From contig DAHUZH010000008.1 in the NCBI GenBank assembly GCA_027306695.1, positions 1 to 51,367 on the forward strand: 51,367 bases of DNA, read 5' to 3'. Shown here piece by piece: positions 27,946 through 35,443 of the stretch; position 1 is the first letter of the stretch, and each line of letters begins with the position of its first letter. Source of the DNA: Acidobacteriaceae bacterium (GTDB lineage Bacteria > Acidobacteriota > Terriglobia > Terriglobales > Acidobacteriaceae). The translations under genes were made by a program, and so were the position numbers. The notes under the pieces were generated by a model that did no database searches, was not told the DNA's origin, and was given only the letters and a program-made list of their open reading frames with translations.

Positions 27946-28725
27946 ATGTATCCGGGGAAAGCCGCTATGCCTGCCATTATTACCCGCGCTCCAGTTGACA
28001 CCGAACGGAAAGACCCAGGCTTTGGTGGGCGTCCGCCTGTCGATCATCGCCCCACGGGTGGCGGAGGCGGGGACGAAAATTGGGAGCACCGCCCTCCCGG
28101 ACGCCGTGGCCCACGGGAACTGCTGACGCGCTATCGCATGGGACTGGGCTTTGCGCTGGCGGGCGACCTGATGTTCTTCATCACTCTTGTCAGCGCGTTT
28201 TTCGTACAGCAGCACACTGGACACATCGATCCCAACGACCAATTCATTCTCGATTGGCGGCCGCTTACCATTCCACCAATTCTCTGGATCAACACTGCCA
28301 TTCTGCTGCTGAGCAGCCTGACCATGGAAATGGGGCGGCGCAGCGTGTTTCACGAGGGCCATGTGATGGAAGAGTGGCTAGGCCTGGGACGGCCTACCTC
28401 CCGACGCGCGCTGCCATGGCTGATTGCGACGGCTGCTCTGGGAACTTTATTTATCGTGGGGCAATGGATGGCATGGGAGCAGCTTGCTTCCCAGGGTATC
28501 TTCTTCGGATCCAATCCAAGTAGCCATTTCTTTTATCTGATCACCGGCGCACATGCGCTCCACCTTGTGCTGGGGGTCGCGGCCATCGCAGCGGCCCTGG
28601 CTGCGCTGTGGTATGCCAGACGCATTGAAATCCGCCAGATCGTTGTCGATTGCGCTAGCTGGTACTGGCATGTGATGGGCGTCCTGTGGCTGTTTTTATT
28701 CGGCTTGTTGATCTTCGCCCAATAA
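27946..28725 (+). CDS. coxC: Cytochrome c oxidase subunit III
   Basis: 259 residues. The N-terminal 55 residues are a Pro/Gly/Arg-rich soluble segment. Five membrane spans follow, the short form of subunit III common outside mitochondria. Conserved parts are ALAGDLMFFITLVSAFF, PPILWINTAILLLSSLTM, an internal FHEGH, and the last two spans with YLITGAHALHLVLG and ASWYWHVMGVLWLFLF. GGGAG lies eight bases before the ATG at 27946. It is separated from coxA by 94 bases that show no frame of interest. Confidence 0.9.
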   Translation: MYPGKAAMPAIITRAPVDTERKDPGFGGRPPVDHRPTGGGGGDENWEHRPPGRRGPRELLTRYRMGLGFALAGDLMFFITLVSAFFVQQHTGHIDPNDQFILDWRPLTIPPILWINTAILLLSSLTMEMGRRSVFHEGHVMEEWLGLGRPTSRRALPWLIATAALGTLFIVGQWMAWEQLASQGIFFGSNPSSHFFYLITGAHALHLVLGVAAIAAALAALWYARRIEIRQIVVDCASWYWHVMGVLWLFLFGLLIFAQ

Positions 28726-28755
28726 CTTCACGGTCGTGCGTTGCAAGGCAGTCCA

Positions 28756-28950
28756 TCAATTGCGCGGATCGAATACCTCCTCAATGCGTTTGCCAAAAGC
28801 CCTGGCAATCAGAAACGCAAGTGGCAGGCTGGGATCGTACTTGCCGATTTCGATGGCATAGATCGTCTGCCGCGAGACGCCAATCTGCTGGCCGAACTCC
28901 GCCTGAGACAGATTTTTTAGCTCCCGCAATTCCCGCACTCGGTTCTTCAC
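28756..28950 (-). CDS. Small XRE/Cro-CI family repressor
   Basis: 64 residues starting at GTG 28950, with AGAGGAAA seven bases upstream. The whole protein is a five-helix HTH_3 domain: VRELRELKNLSQAEFGQQIG, then VSRQTIYAIEIGKYDPSLPL and AFLIARAFGKRIEEVFD. The SRQTIYAIE recognition helix is typical of the compact YozG-like subgroup. The start overlaps the end of the upstream membrane-protein gene by four bases (GTGA), so the pair is expressed together. It is a likely autorepressor acting at the double dyad upstream of the pair. A longer frame reaches 29016 but lacks a ribosome site. Confidence 0.85.
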   Translation of the reverse strand: MKNRVRELRELKNLSQAEFGQQIGVSRQTIYAIEIGKYDPSLPLAFLIARAFGKRIEEVFDPRN

Positions 28951-29327
28951 TGGTATTTCCTCTTGGCGATCAGTTTGCCGATGATCCAGAGCGTTCCCAT
29001 CAGCGGCCAAACCCACGCCCAGTTCGCATCGGGAAAGCCGGCGTTCTGCAAAAATCCATAGGTCAGCGAAAGTACCGCCGTGCCGGCAAAGGCAAATGCA
29101 AAGGCCTGGAGATGGATGCGCGCCTGCAACTCATCGCAGCGACCTAGAAAATTGAGAAAGGCGCGCACGAACAGCAAAGCCGGAAACACAGGCGTGATGG
29201 CGACGGGTATCTTCCACCCACCAAGATGAAACTTTGAGATGGCCCAGATAGATGCGGCCACAACAACCGAATAAAGGCCGAGGGCCAGTAAGCCTTCTTT
29301 TCGGAAACTCTTGCAGGCTTCGTTCAT
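28947..29327 (-). CDS. Four-span membrane protein paired with XRE repressor
   Basis: 126 residues with four hydrophobic segments at about 12-31, 40-60, 72-92 and 99-118, and a charged loop RCDELQARIHLQAFAF in the middle. The DELQ-RI-L-A-AFA pattern before the third span is shared by small uncharacterised membrane proteins found beside YozG-like regulators. The ATG at 29327 has AAAGGAG ten bases upstream, inside one arm of a perfect dyad. Translation ends within the start of the repressor gene. The function is unknown; such pairs may act in envelope stress or as regulator-antagonist pairs, which is inference. Confidence 0.75.
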   Translation of the reverse strand: MNEACKSFRKEGLLALGLYSVVVAASIWAISKFHLGGWKIPVAITPVFPALLFVRAFLNFLGRCDELQARIHLQAFAFAFAGTAVLSLTYGFLQNAGFPDANWAWVWPLMGTLWIIGKLIAKRKYQ

Positions 29328-29328
29328 A

Positions 29329-29382
29329 ACGTTAAGTCTCCTTTACATAAATCAACGTAAAGGAGACTTAACGTGGAGTCAA
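29329..29382 (-). promoter_or_regulatory. Double-dyad operator overlapping promoter and ribosome site
   Basis: Bases 29329-29346 and 29357-29374 are exact 18-base reverse complements with a 10-base centre. Each arm is itself an imperfect dyad of the form GTWAAG-N4-CTTWAC (29331-29346 and 29357-29372), centres 26 bp apart. On the minus strand TTGACT (29377-29382) and TACGTT (29354-29359) are 17 bases apart, so one dyad covers the -10 and spacer and the other covers the early transcript and the AAAGGAG ribosome site. It is the expected site of the XRE protein encoded downstream. Confidence 0.7.
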
Positions 29383-29397
29383 GCAAAATTCTTTGTC

Positions 29398-29610
29398 TTA
29401 TATTTTTCCGCCGCCGACAAATTGGACGATTTCCAATTTGTCGCCATCCTTGAGAAACACTTTTTCCCATGTCGATCTTGGGATAATGGCCCCGTTGTGT
29501 TCAATGGCAATGCGGTCGGCTTTCATCTGCAGCAGTTCGACGAGAGGGGTCAGGCGAGGATCGGAGTCCAGTAAGAATTCCCTGTCTCTTCCATTGATGC
29601 ACAGCTTCAT
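29398..29610 (-). CDS. thiS: Sulfur carrier protein ThiS
   Basis: 70 residues of the ThiS/MoaD beta-grasp fold. The conserved end is present: AIEHNGAIIPRSTWEKVFLKD, then DKLEIVQFVGGGKI. ThiS carries sulfur as a thiocarboxylate on its C-terminal Gly-Gly for thiazole synthesis. Here Lys-Ile follow the glycines, so either the tail must be trimmed or the protein works differently. No ribosome site is evident. No thiG, thiF or thiE lies nearby. Confidence 0.85.
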   Translation of the reverse strand: MKLCINGRDREFLLDSDPRLTPLVELLQMKADRIAIEHNGAIIPRSTWEKVFLKDGDKLEIVQFVGGGKI

Positions 29611-29664
29611 CGTGCGTGGATTGCCCCGTCTGTTGTGCCGTCTATCGTGCAGCGGCCTCGACGA

Positions 29665-30087
29665 TTAGCGTACCACGGGTGCTGGGTTGGCCGTGGATTT
29701 GCGATGGAAGAGGACATTCCTTATGCGCTGGGAGAAAGTCTCGCGCAGTGGCAGAGAGTTCAAAAGCTCCCGGCGTGTTGCCACGAGAATCCGAACGGCT
29801 TCCATCGCGGGGGAATCGGAGCGGAGAATTTCTTGGTCCGGGCCGTGATGCAGATAAATGTCCTGCAAATAATCGACGGCGTGACCGATGGTTTCCAGGG
29901 CGCGGCCTTGCTCGCGGGTCATGACACGCCGTTTTCCAGTTACGGCCGCCTGAGAGGCAGTATTCCATGGCAGGACGGACTGTTGGGCCAATGGAGTGGA
30001 CGAACGCCGAGCTGGCTGGCGCAATTCCGTTCCCTGCCCATCGCCTGCGCGTTCTAAATCTGCCTCGAACCTAGCATGCGTCGCCAT
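29665..30087 (-). CDS. Conserved-looking hypothetical protein
   Basis: 140 residues on the minus strand, 54 bases upstream of thiS. The first 50 residues look disordered. The second half appears folded and helical: MTREQGRALETIGHAVDYL, then DYLQDIYLHHGPDQEIL, AMEAVRILVATRRELL and ETFSQRIRNVLF. The ATG follows AGAGG by eight bases. A plus-strand frame covers the same bases (29635-30057) but lacks a ribosome site and reads less like protein. It has no membrane span or signal peptide, and no function is recognised. Confidence 0.55.
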   Translation of the reverse strand: MATHARFEADLERAGDGQGTELRQPARRSSTPLAQQSVLPWNTASQAAVTGKRRVMTREQGRALETIGHAVDYLQDIYLHHGPDQEILRSDSPAMEAVRILVATRRELLNSLPLRETFSQRIRNVLFHRKSTANPAPVVR

Positions 30088-30474
30088 AGAAAAACCTCTA
30101 CTTATATAGTGACGTCTTTGAGTGTGGTCGTAGGCAAAGGATGACGTTACGAAAGTTTGTTCGTATCAAATCGGGACGAATTTACAAATGCGGAATGCGC
30201 AACAGTTACTAAAGTTTGCAGTGATTGGACAATTTTCTTGAATGCCACATAGCGCGTCTTGTAAACTAGCCCCCCCCTAACATCCACTGGCACGCTCCCG
30301 CACGCACGACTTTCTCTCTTGCGTGGTGTCGGCTTTTTCAATGGCCCCTCGATTTCTGCGATGCGATGTTCATTCCGTGCAACTTCCACACCTATAGGGC
30401 CTGTCGGCTTGACACTCGCGCGATTCAACCTTAAAGTCGAGCTATAGGCGGCAACGGAGCAACGTGGCGCGTCC
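30088..30474. other. Intergenic region before the nuo operon
   Basis: 387 bases between a leftward gene and nuoA. A minus-strand frame at 30147-30491 has no ribosome site and reads as non-coding. The region includes a C8 tract at 30270-30277 and the nuo promoter at its right end. Confidence 0.55.
30409..30437 (+). promoter_or_regulatory. Sigma-70-like promoter for the nuo operon
   Basis: A perfect TTGACA (30409-30414) and TAAAGT (30432-30437, four of six consensus bases) with a 17-base spacer. The predicted start near 30444 leaves a leader of about 31 bases before the nuoA ATG at 30475. This is the only strong promoter seen ahead of the 15-kb gene string. Confidence 0.6.
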
Positions 30475-30897
30475 ATGACTGCGGTCCTCATGCAAACTCC
30501 TAATTATTTCTGGAATTATCTGCCGCTCCTGCTCCAGATTCTCGCTGCCACGGGCCTTTCCAGCTTCATCGTTCTGGCTTCCTGGCTGATTGGCCGCCAT
30601 CGCCCCGGAAAGATCAAGCTCTCCACCTACGAGTGCGGCATGGTGGCGCAGGGAGACGCGCGCGGACGCTTTTCAGTCCGCTTCTACATGGTCGCCATGC
30701 TGTTCATCTTGTTCGATGTCGAAGCAGTCTTCATGTTTCCCTGGGCGGTGATTTATCGCAAGCTGCCCGCCCTCACTGGCTCGCGTTTCTTCGGCTTCTG
30801 GGAGATGCTCGTCTATATCGGCTTTGTGCTGGTCGGCTACTTCTATATCTGGAAAAAGGGCGTCCTCGAATGGTCGAAAGACAAGGCAGATCTCTAA
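30475..30897 (+). CDS. nuoA: NADH-quinone oxidoreductase subunit A
   Basis: 140 residues, three membrane spans. The family motif STYECG is followed by GRFSVRFYMVAMLFILFDVE, whose acidic residues in the second span take part in the quinone-site/proton channel region. It is the first gene of the operon. The ATG at 30475 is used; ATG 30490 is a possible internal start, and neither has a close ribosome site. The next gene is nuoC only four bases on, so nuoB, which normally lies between them, is absent here. Confidence 0.95.
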   Translation: MTAVLMQTPNYFWNYLPLLLQILAATGLSSFIVLASWLIGRHRPGKIKLSTYECGMVAQGDARGRFSVRFYMVAMLFILFDVEAVFMFPWAVIYRKLPALTGSRFFGFWEMLVYIGFVLVGYFYIWKKGVLEWSKDKADL

Positions 30898-30901
30898 GGC
30901 C

Positions 30902-31411
30902 ATGGAATCTGTGAGCAGCCAATCCGATCAGGAAGACAAAAACGCAGTCCTCGCGGCCCAAGCGGACCACCCCGCCGTTGCCGCCCTCACTCAGCAATGT
31001 CCCGACGCGATACTGGACGCAAAATTCGACCGCAATGAACTGACGCTGACCATGGCCCGGGAACGCATTGGCGATGCTTGCCGCGCCGTGCAGTCCGCCG
31101 GATATAACTTCCTCGCCGACGTGACCTGTGTCGATTGGTATCCGAACCAACCGCGTTTTCAGGTCGCCTACCATATTCTGTCGCATACCCTGAAGCAGCG
31201 CATTCGCCTTTGCGTGCTGGTGGACGAAAGCGACCCCTCCGTCGACAGCATCACCTCGGTATGGCCGGCGGCGAATTTTTACGAACGCGAGGTCTTTGAC
31301 CTCTTCGGCGTCCGCTTCGGCGGCCATCCCAACCTGCGCCGCATTCTGCTGCCGGAAGAGTTTCGCGGCAATCCCCTGCGCAAGGACTTTCCGGTGGAGG
31401 GCTATCGCTGA
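30902..31411 (+). CDS. nuoC: NADH-quinone oxidoreductase subunit C
   Basis: 169 residues, the 30-kDa peripheral-arm subunit. Characteristic parts are FLADVTCVDWYPNQPRFQV in the middle and the C-terminal signature PAANFYEREVFDLFGVRF followed by LRRILLPEEFRGNPLRKDFP. It is a separate gene and not fused to nuoD. TAAGG precedes the ATG at 30902. It overlaps nuoD by one base (TGATG). Confidence 0.95.
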   Translation: MESVSSQSDQEDKNAVLAAQADHPAVAALTQQCPDAILDAKFDRNELTLTMARERIGDACRAVQSAGYNFLADVTCVDWYPNQPRFQVAYHILSHTLKQRIRLCVLVDESDPSVDSITSVWPAANFYEREVFDLFGVRFGGHPNLRRILLPEEFRGNPLRKDFPVEGYR

Positions 31412-32625
31412 TGGCGGAATTGGAACTCATGACGGCCCCCGCCGTGGTCGAGTCCGATCAGGACCGCACCATGATTCTGAACATGGGACCGCAGCACCCT
31501 TCGACCCACGGCGTTTTGCGCCTGGTGCTGGAAATCGACGGTGAAGTGGTGGTTCGCGTTGCGCCCGACATCGGCTATCTCCACACCGGCATCGAGAAAA
31601 CCTGCGAGGCGAAGTTTTATCAGCAGGTCGTTCCGCTCACCGACCGCATCGACTACCTGAGCCCGATGCACAACAACCTTTGCTACTGCCTGGCGGTGGA
31701 AAAGTTGCTGGAACTCGAAGTCCCCGAGCGCGCGCAGTGGCTGCGTGTCCTGCTCAGTGAGCTGACGCGGCTGAATTCACACCTGGTCTGGCTGGGCACG
31801 CACGCAATGGACCTTGGCGCGTTGACAGTGTTCCTCTACTGCTTTCGCGAGCGCGAGGAGATTTTGCGCATCTTCGACGCCGTGGCCGGACAGCGCATGA
31901 TGACATCGTATTTCCGCATCGGGGGCGTGTCGCTCGAACCGCCGCTGGATTTTCATGATCGCGTCCGCAAGCTGCTGAAAAGTCTGCCGGAAAAGATCGA
32001 TGAATATGAGAACCTGCTGAGTGGTAATCCAATCTTCATCAACCGCACCAAGAATGTCGGCCTGCTGAGCGCCGAAGACGCGATTGCACTGGGCGTCACC
32101 GGGCCGCCGCTGCGCGCCAGTGGCGTGGACTGGGACCTGCGCCGCGACATGCCGTATTCCAGCTACGAAAAATTTCAATTCAAGGTCCCCGTGTCTACCG
32201 ACTGCGACGTGTGGGCGCGGTACGTGCTGCGCGTGCAGGAAATGCGCGAGTCGGTGAAGATTGCCACCCAAGCGCTCGACGGCCTGCCGGAGGGCCGCAT
32301 CAAGGCCGACGCGCCGAAGATCGTGCTGCCCGACCGCGAGGCGATGAAGACGCAGATGGAAGCCTTGATCCATCACTTCAAGATCGTCACCGAAGGCTTT
32401 GCCGTTCCTGCCGGGCAGGTGTACCAAGCGATTGAATCTTCACGCGGCGAGATGGGCTATTTTGTCGTCAGCGATGGGACCGCCAAGCCGTACCGCGTAC
32501 ATATGCGCAACCCGACCTTCGCCACGCTCCAGGCAATTGAAAAAATGTGTGTTGGGCGTCTGTTGGCTGATGTGGTCGCCGCCATCGGTTCGATCGACAT
32601 CGTTCTTGGGGAGATTGACCGATGA
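31411..32625 (+). CDS. nuoD: NADH-quinone oxidoreductase subunit D
   Basis: 404 residues, the 49-kDa subunit that forms the quinone site with NuoB. Visible landmarks are MNMGPQHPSTHGVLRL-type NMGPQHPSTHGVLRLVLE near residue 26, the GYLHTGIEK loop, and the C-terminal PSFATLQ-like NPTFATLQAIEKMC and IGSIDIVLGEIDR. The catalytic histidine of the THG motif is present. The length is normal. It overlaps the next small gene by four bases (ATGA). Confidence 0.96.
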   Translation: MAELELMTAPAVVESDQDRTMILNMGPQHPSTHGVLRLVLEIDGEVVVRVAPDIGYLHTGIEKTCEAKFYQQVVPLTDRIDYLSPMHNNLCYCLAVEKLLELEVPERAQWLRVLLSELTRLNSHLVWLGTHAMDLGALTVFLYCFREREEILRIFDAVAGQRMMTSYFRIGGVSLEPPLDFHDRVRKLLKSLPEKIDEYENLLSGNPIFINRTKNVGLLSAEDAIALGVTGPPLRASGVDWDLRRDMPYSSYEKFQFKVPVSTDCDVWARYVLRVQEMRESVKIATQALDGLPEGRIKADAPKIVLPDREAMKTQMEALIHHFKIVTEGFAVPAGQVYQAIESSRGEMGYFVVSDGTAKPYRVHMRNPTFATLQAIEKMCVGRLLADVVAAIGSIDIVLGEIDR

Positions 32626-33011
32626 GCGCCGCCGCCATGCCCGCGCATAGTTCTCTCGCTTCCAGCGCTTTGGCCGCAGAGCTTTGGGTATCGCTCGCTT
32701 CCCTGCTGCACTCCCATGTGGCGATGCATTCGGTCACGCGCCCAGACGTTAAACTGCGTCTGGCGTCCAAATCCAAATCCGAATTGGAACTCCTCGGCCC
32801 GATTGGAAAACTGCTCATCGTTGGGCCGGATGCCTCCGGTATTGGCGCTACCGAGTTTCGCCCAGAAGCAGGCGAGCTTGGGGATGAATACTCTACATTT
32901 TTCTTCACGGAAGACGGCATGGTCCATTTTGAAAGCGCTGACGATGCGCCCGTTTCCGAAATGGATATGGAAGCCGCCGTCGAACACTGGCTGCGCAAGG
33001 TGTCCGCATGA
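32622..33011 (+). CDS. Hypothetical protein between nuoD and nuoE
   Basis: 129 residues, coupled on both sides by ATGA overlaps (start in nuoD, stop in nuoE). The first 40 residues are Ala/Ser-rich and weakly hydrophobic. The remainder looks like a small alpha/beta domain: ELELLGPIGKLLIVGPDASG, then STFFFTEDGMVHFESADDAP and AAVEHWLRKVSA. It has no cysteines, no membrane span and no known motif. Its fixed place in the peripheral-arm genes suggests an assembly or accessory factor of complex I, which is inference only. Confidence 0.75.
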   Translation: MSAAAMPAHSSLASSALAAELWVSLASLLHSHVAMHSVTRPDVKLRLASKSKSELELLGPIGKLLIVGPDASGIGATEFRPEAGELGDEYSTFFFTEDGMVHFESADDAPVSEMDMEAAVEHWLRKVSA

Positions 33012-33541
33012 CTCTGACGAACATCGCCGTAACTCCAAAAACCGACGCGACAATTTTTTCTCCCGCGCTGGCCGCACGCTTCGACAAGCTGGTCACGCTC
33101 TATCCGCTCCGCCGCTCCGCGCTGATTCCCATGCTGCTCTACGCGCAAGACGAAATCGGCCATCTTTCAGACGCGGCCATTGCCGAGATTGCCCAACGAA
33201 TTCAAATCACCGTCCTCGATGTGCGCAATGTGCTGACGTATTACTCTATGCTGCGTACCAGGCCGGTGGGCAAGTTCAATGTGCAGGTCTGCACCAATAT
33301 CAGTTGCATGCTACGGGGCGGACAGGAACTCTTTGAGCACTGCGAAAAACGTCTGGGCATCGGCCACAAACAGACCACGCCGGACGGACTTTTTTCTCTG
33401 GAAGAAGTCGAATGCATTGGGGCCTGTAGCTGGGCGCCCGCCGTGCAGGTGAACTACGACTTCCACGACAATCTCACGCCCGAATCCATGGACGCGCTGC
33501 TGGAACAATACCGTAACAACGCCGGTCAAGCCGGTCAATAA
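33008..33541 (+). CDS. nuoE: NADH-quinone oxidoreductase subunit E
   Basis: 177 residues, the 24-kDa subunit of the NADH-input module. The four ligands of the N1a [2Fe-2S] cluster are visible: CTNISC, then later ECIGACSWAP, giving the C-x4-C and C-x3-C spacing of the family. DVRNVLTYYSMLRTRPVGKF precedes the first pair, as usual. It overlaps the upstream hypothetical gene by four bases and is 15 bases before nuoF. Confidence 0.96.
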   Translation: MTLTNIAVTPKTDATIFSPALAARFDKLVTLYPLRRSALIPMLLYAQDEIGHLSDAAIAEIAQRIQITVLDVRNVLTYYSMLRTRPVGKFNVQVCTNISCMLRGGQELFEHCEKRLGIGHKQTTPDGLFSLEEVECIGACSWAPAVQVNYDFHDNLTPESMDALLEQYRNNAGQAGQ

Positions 33542-33556
33542 GACCACCCGATAAAA

Positions 33557-34870
33557 ATGCCCACACTCGTTTCCCATCCCGAAGAAGTCAAGATTGTGTC
33601 CAGCCGTTTCGGCCAGGGCGCGGCAGAGATCGACCGCTACATCGAACTCGGTGGTTATCAATCGGTGCGCCAGGCCATTGAAAAAGGGCCGGAGTGGATT
33701 ATCGCCGAGATGAAGGCGTCGAACCTGCGCGGGCGCGGCGGCGCGGGTTTTCCCACCGGCATGAAGTGGTCCTTCGTTCCGAAGCAGTCCGAGAAGCCGA
33801 AATATATTCTAGTGAACGGCGACGAGAGTGAACCCGGGACCTGCAAAGACCATCTGATTTTCCTGCATGACCCGCACTCCGTCATAGAAGGATGCATCAT
33901 CGCCGGTCTTGCTGTCGGCGCGAAGATGGGCTTCATCTATCTACGCGGGGAGTATCGTTACCTGCTCACCATTATGGAAAAGGCCATCGCGGACGCGTAC
34001 GCGATAGGTTTTCTCGGCAAAGGAATCTTCGGCTCCAGTTTCGCCTTCGACATCATCTCGCAGACCGGAGCGGGCGCGTATGAAGTTGGCGAAGAGTCCG
34101 CGCTTATGGAGTCGCTCGAAGGCAAGCGCGGCATTCCGCGCATCCGTCCGCCGTTTCCAGCCGTCGTAGGACTGTACGGTGGGCCGACGGTCATCAACAA
34201 TGCAGAAACGATTGCGTCGGTGCCGCACGTTCTGCGCATAGGCGGTGAGGCGTACGCCAAGATCGGCTCGGAACGCAACGGTGGCACGCGGCTGTTCTGC
34301 ATCAGCGGCCATGCCGAGCGCAATGGCGTGTATGAACTGCCGATGGGCTATAACCTGAAAAAAATGATTTATGAAGTTGCCGGAGGCATTCGCGGCGGAC
34401 GTAAGTTGAAGGCCGTCGTTCCCGGCGGATCTTCCACGCCTGTCCTACTGCCGGAAGAAATCGATATCGGCATGGACTTCGATCAGGTCGGCAAAGCTGG
34501 CAGCATGCTCGGCTCCGGCGGCGTGGTGGTTCTGGATGAAACAGTCTGCATGGTGGAGTTTGCGCTGCGCACCATCAAGTTCTACCAGCACGAAAGCTGC
34601 GGCTGGTGCATTCCCTGCCGCGAAGGCACGGATTGGTTGAAGAAGACGCTGACACGCTTCCATGCCGGCGCGGGTGAAGCGCGCGACATCGACAATATCC
34701 GCTATCTTGCCGAGAACATGATGGGCCGCACCTTCTGCCCGCTGGGCGATGCGGCAGCGATGCCTACGATTGCCTTCGTGAAAAAATTTCGGCAGGAGTT
34801 TGAAGACCATCTGGGTGGCAGGCCATGTCCGTATGCGAAACATTCTATAAATGAATTGGTCGTCGCGTGA
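33557..34870 (+). CDS. nuoF: NADH-quinone oxidoreductase subunit F
   Basis: 437 residues, the NADH- and FMN-binding subunit. The NADH site LRGRGGAGFPTGMKW and FMN site NGDESEPGTCKDH are intact. The N3 cluster ligands are ESCGWCIPCREGT and later TFCPLGDAA. In the segment GAGAYEVGEESAL the cysteine of the common GAGAYICGEETAL form is valine. The stop codon overlaps the GTG start of hicA by four bases (GTGA). Confidence 0.96.
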   Translation: MPTLVSHPEEVKIVSSRFGQGAAEIDRYIELGGYQSVRQAIEKGPEWIIAEMKASNLRGRGGAGFPTGMKWSFVPKQSEKPKYILVNGDESEPGTCKDHLIFLHDPHSVIEGCIIAGLAVGAKMGFIYLRGEYRYLLTIMEKAIADAYAIGFLGKGIFGSSFAFDIISQTGAGAYEVGEESALMESLEGKRGIPRIRPPFPAVVGLYGGPTVINNAETIASVPHVLRIGGEAYAKIGSERNGGTRLFCISGHAERNGVYELPMGYNLKKMIYEVAGGIRGGRKLKAVVPGGSSTPVLLPEEIDIGMDFDQVGKAGSMLGSGGVVVLDETVCMVEFALRTIKFYQHESCGWCIPCREGTDWLKKTLTRFHAGAGEARDIDNIRYLAENMMGRTFCPLGDAAAMPTIAFVKKFRQEFEDHLGGRPCPYAKHSINELVVA

Positions 34871-35067
34871 ACTATCGGGAGTTTATTCGTATGATCGAAA
34901 AGAATGGCTGGAATCATGTGAGAACAACCGGCAGTCACAAACATTACCATCACCCGGTGAAACCTGGAACGGTAACGGTTGCGGGACGGGGTAATGATGA
35001 TATTCCCAGAGGAACGTTGAACAGCATGCTGAAACAGGCCGGACTGAAGCAGGGGAGCTTGAAATGA
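34867..35067 (+). CDS. hicA: HicA-type mRNA interferase toxin
   Basis: 66 residues with the dsRBD-like HicA fold. The catalytic His24 is in TTGSHKHYHHP, followed by TVTVAGRGNDDIPRGTLNSM and a final LKQAGL. HicA toxins cleave mRNA and are held off by HicB. It starts at GTG 34867, overlapping the nuoF stop by four bases, and overlaps hicB by four bases. It therefore has no room for its own promoter unless one lies inside nuoF, an odd setting for a toxin gene. Confidence 0.9.
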   Translation: MNYREFIRMIEKNGWNHVRTTGSHKHYHHPVKPGTVTVAGRGNDDIPRGTLNSMLKQAGLKQGSLK

Positions 35068-35282
35068 GATACACGGTAATTTACGAGAAGTCGGCTACCG
35101 GCTATGGCGCCTATGTTCCAGATCTACCGGGACTGGGAGTCGTGGGCAAGACGCTTGACGATACTAAAAAGCTGATCCGCGAAGGCATTGAAGCGCACAT
35201 TCAGGTCATGCGGGAGCACGGCGAAGCTGTTCCCGAGCCGACTTCTACAGCGGAAATGGTCGAAATTCCTTTTTCCGCCTGA
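35064..35282 (+). CDS. hicB: HicB-type antitoxin
   Basis: 72 residues with the HicB partial RNase-H fold: YTVIYEKSATGYGAYVPDLP, then LGVVGKTLDDTKKLIREGIEAHI and a C-terminal AEMVEIPFSA. The short form has no C-terminal DNA-binding HTH or RHH domain, so this antitoxin may not autoregulate as longer HicB proteins do. Beyond the stop the same frame stays open for 25 codons (to 35360), which may be a remnant. Confidence 0.87.
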   Translation: MRYTVIYEKSATGYGAYVPDLPGLGVVGKTLDDTKKLIREGIEAHIQVMREHGEAVPEPTSTAEMVEIPFSA

Positions 35283-35443
35283 GAATCGTTAACGGCGCGC
35301 TGGAAAGACCTAAGCTTCATGCTTGAAGACCGCGAAGAGGTGGCGGAAGGAATTTAAAGGATGGAAAGCCGTGCCCTTATGTGAACAATCTGTGGCAGGA
35401 ACTGACGACTGTGTAAACTGGATGCCCCTAAAAGGAGGTCGCA

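Noticed and set aside
29635-30057. Plus-strand ORF of 140 codons
   Set aside because: It mirrors the minus-strand gene 29665-30087, lacks a ribosome site and has no protein-like pattern.
30299-30345. Possible terminator hairpin before nuoA
   Set aside because: The CACGCA/TGCGTG stem is only six pairs, and the following TTTTT is offset from it.
30147-30491. Minus-strand ORF upstream of nuoA
   Set aside because: It covers the nuo promoter, has no ribosome site and shows a random-looking composition.
35283-35360. Open frame continuing after the hicB stop
   Set aside because: 25 codons in frame with hicB could suggest a longer antitoxin, but the domain is complete before the stop and no readthrough signal is seen.
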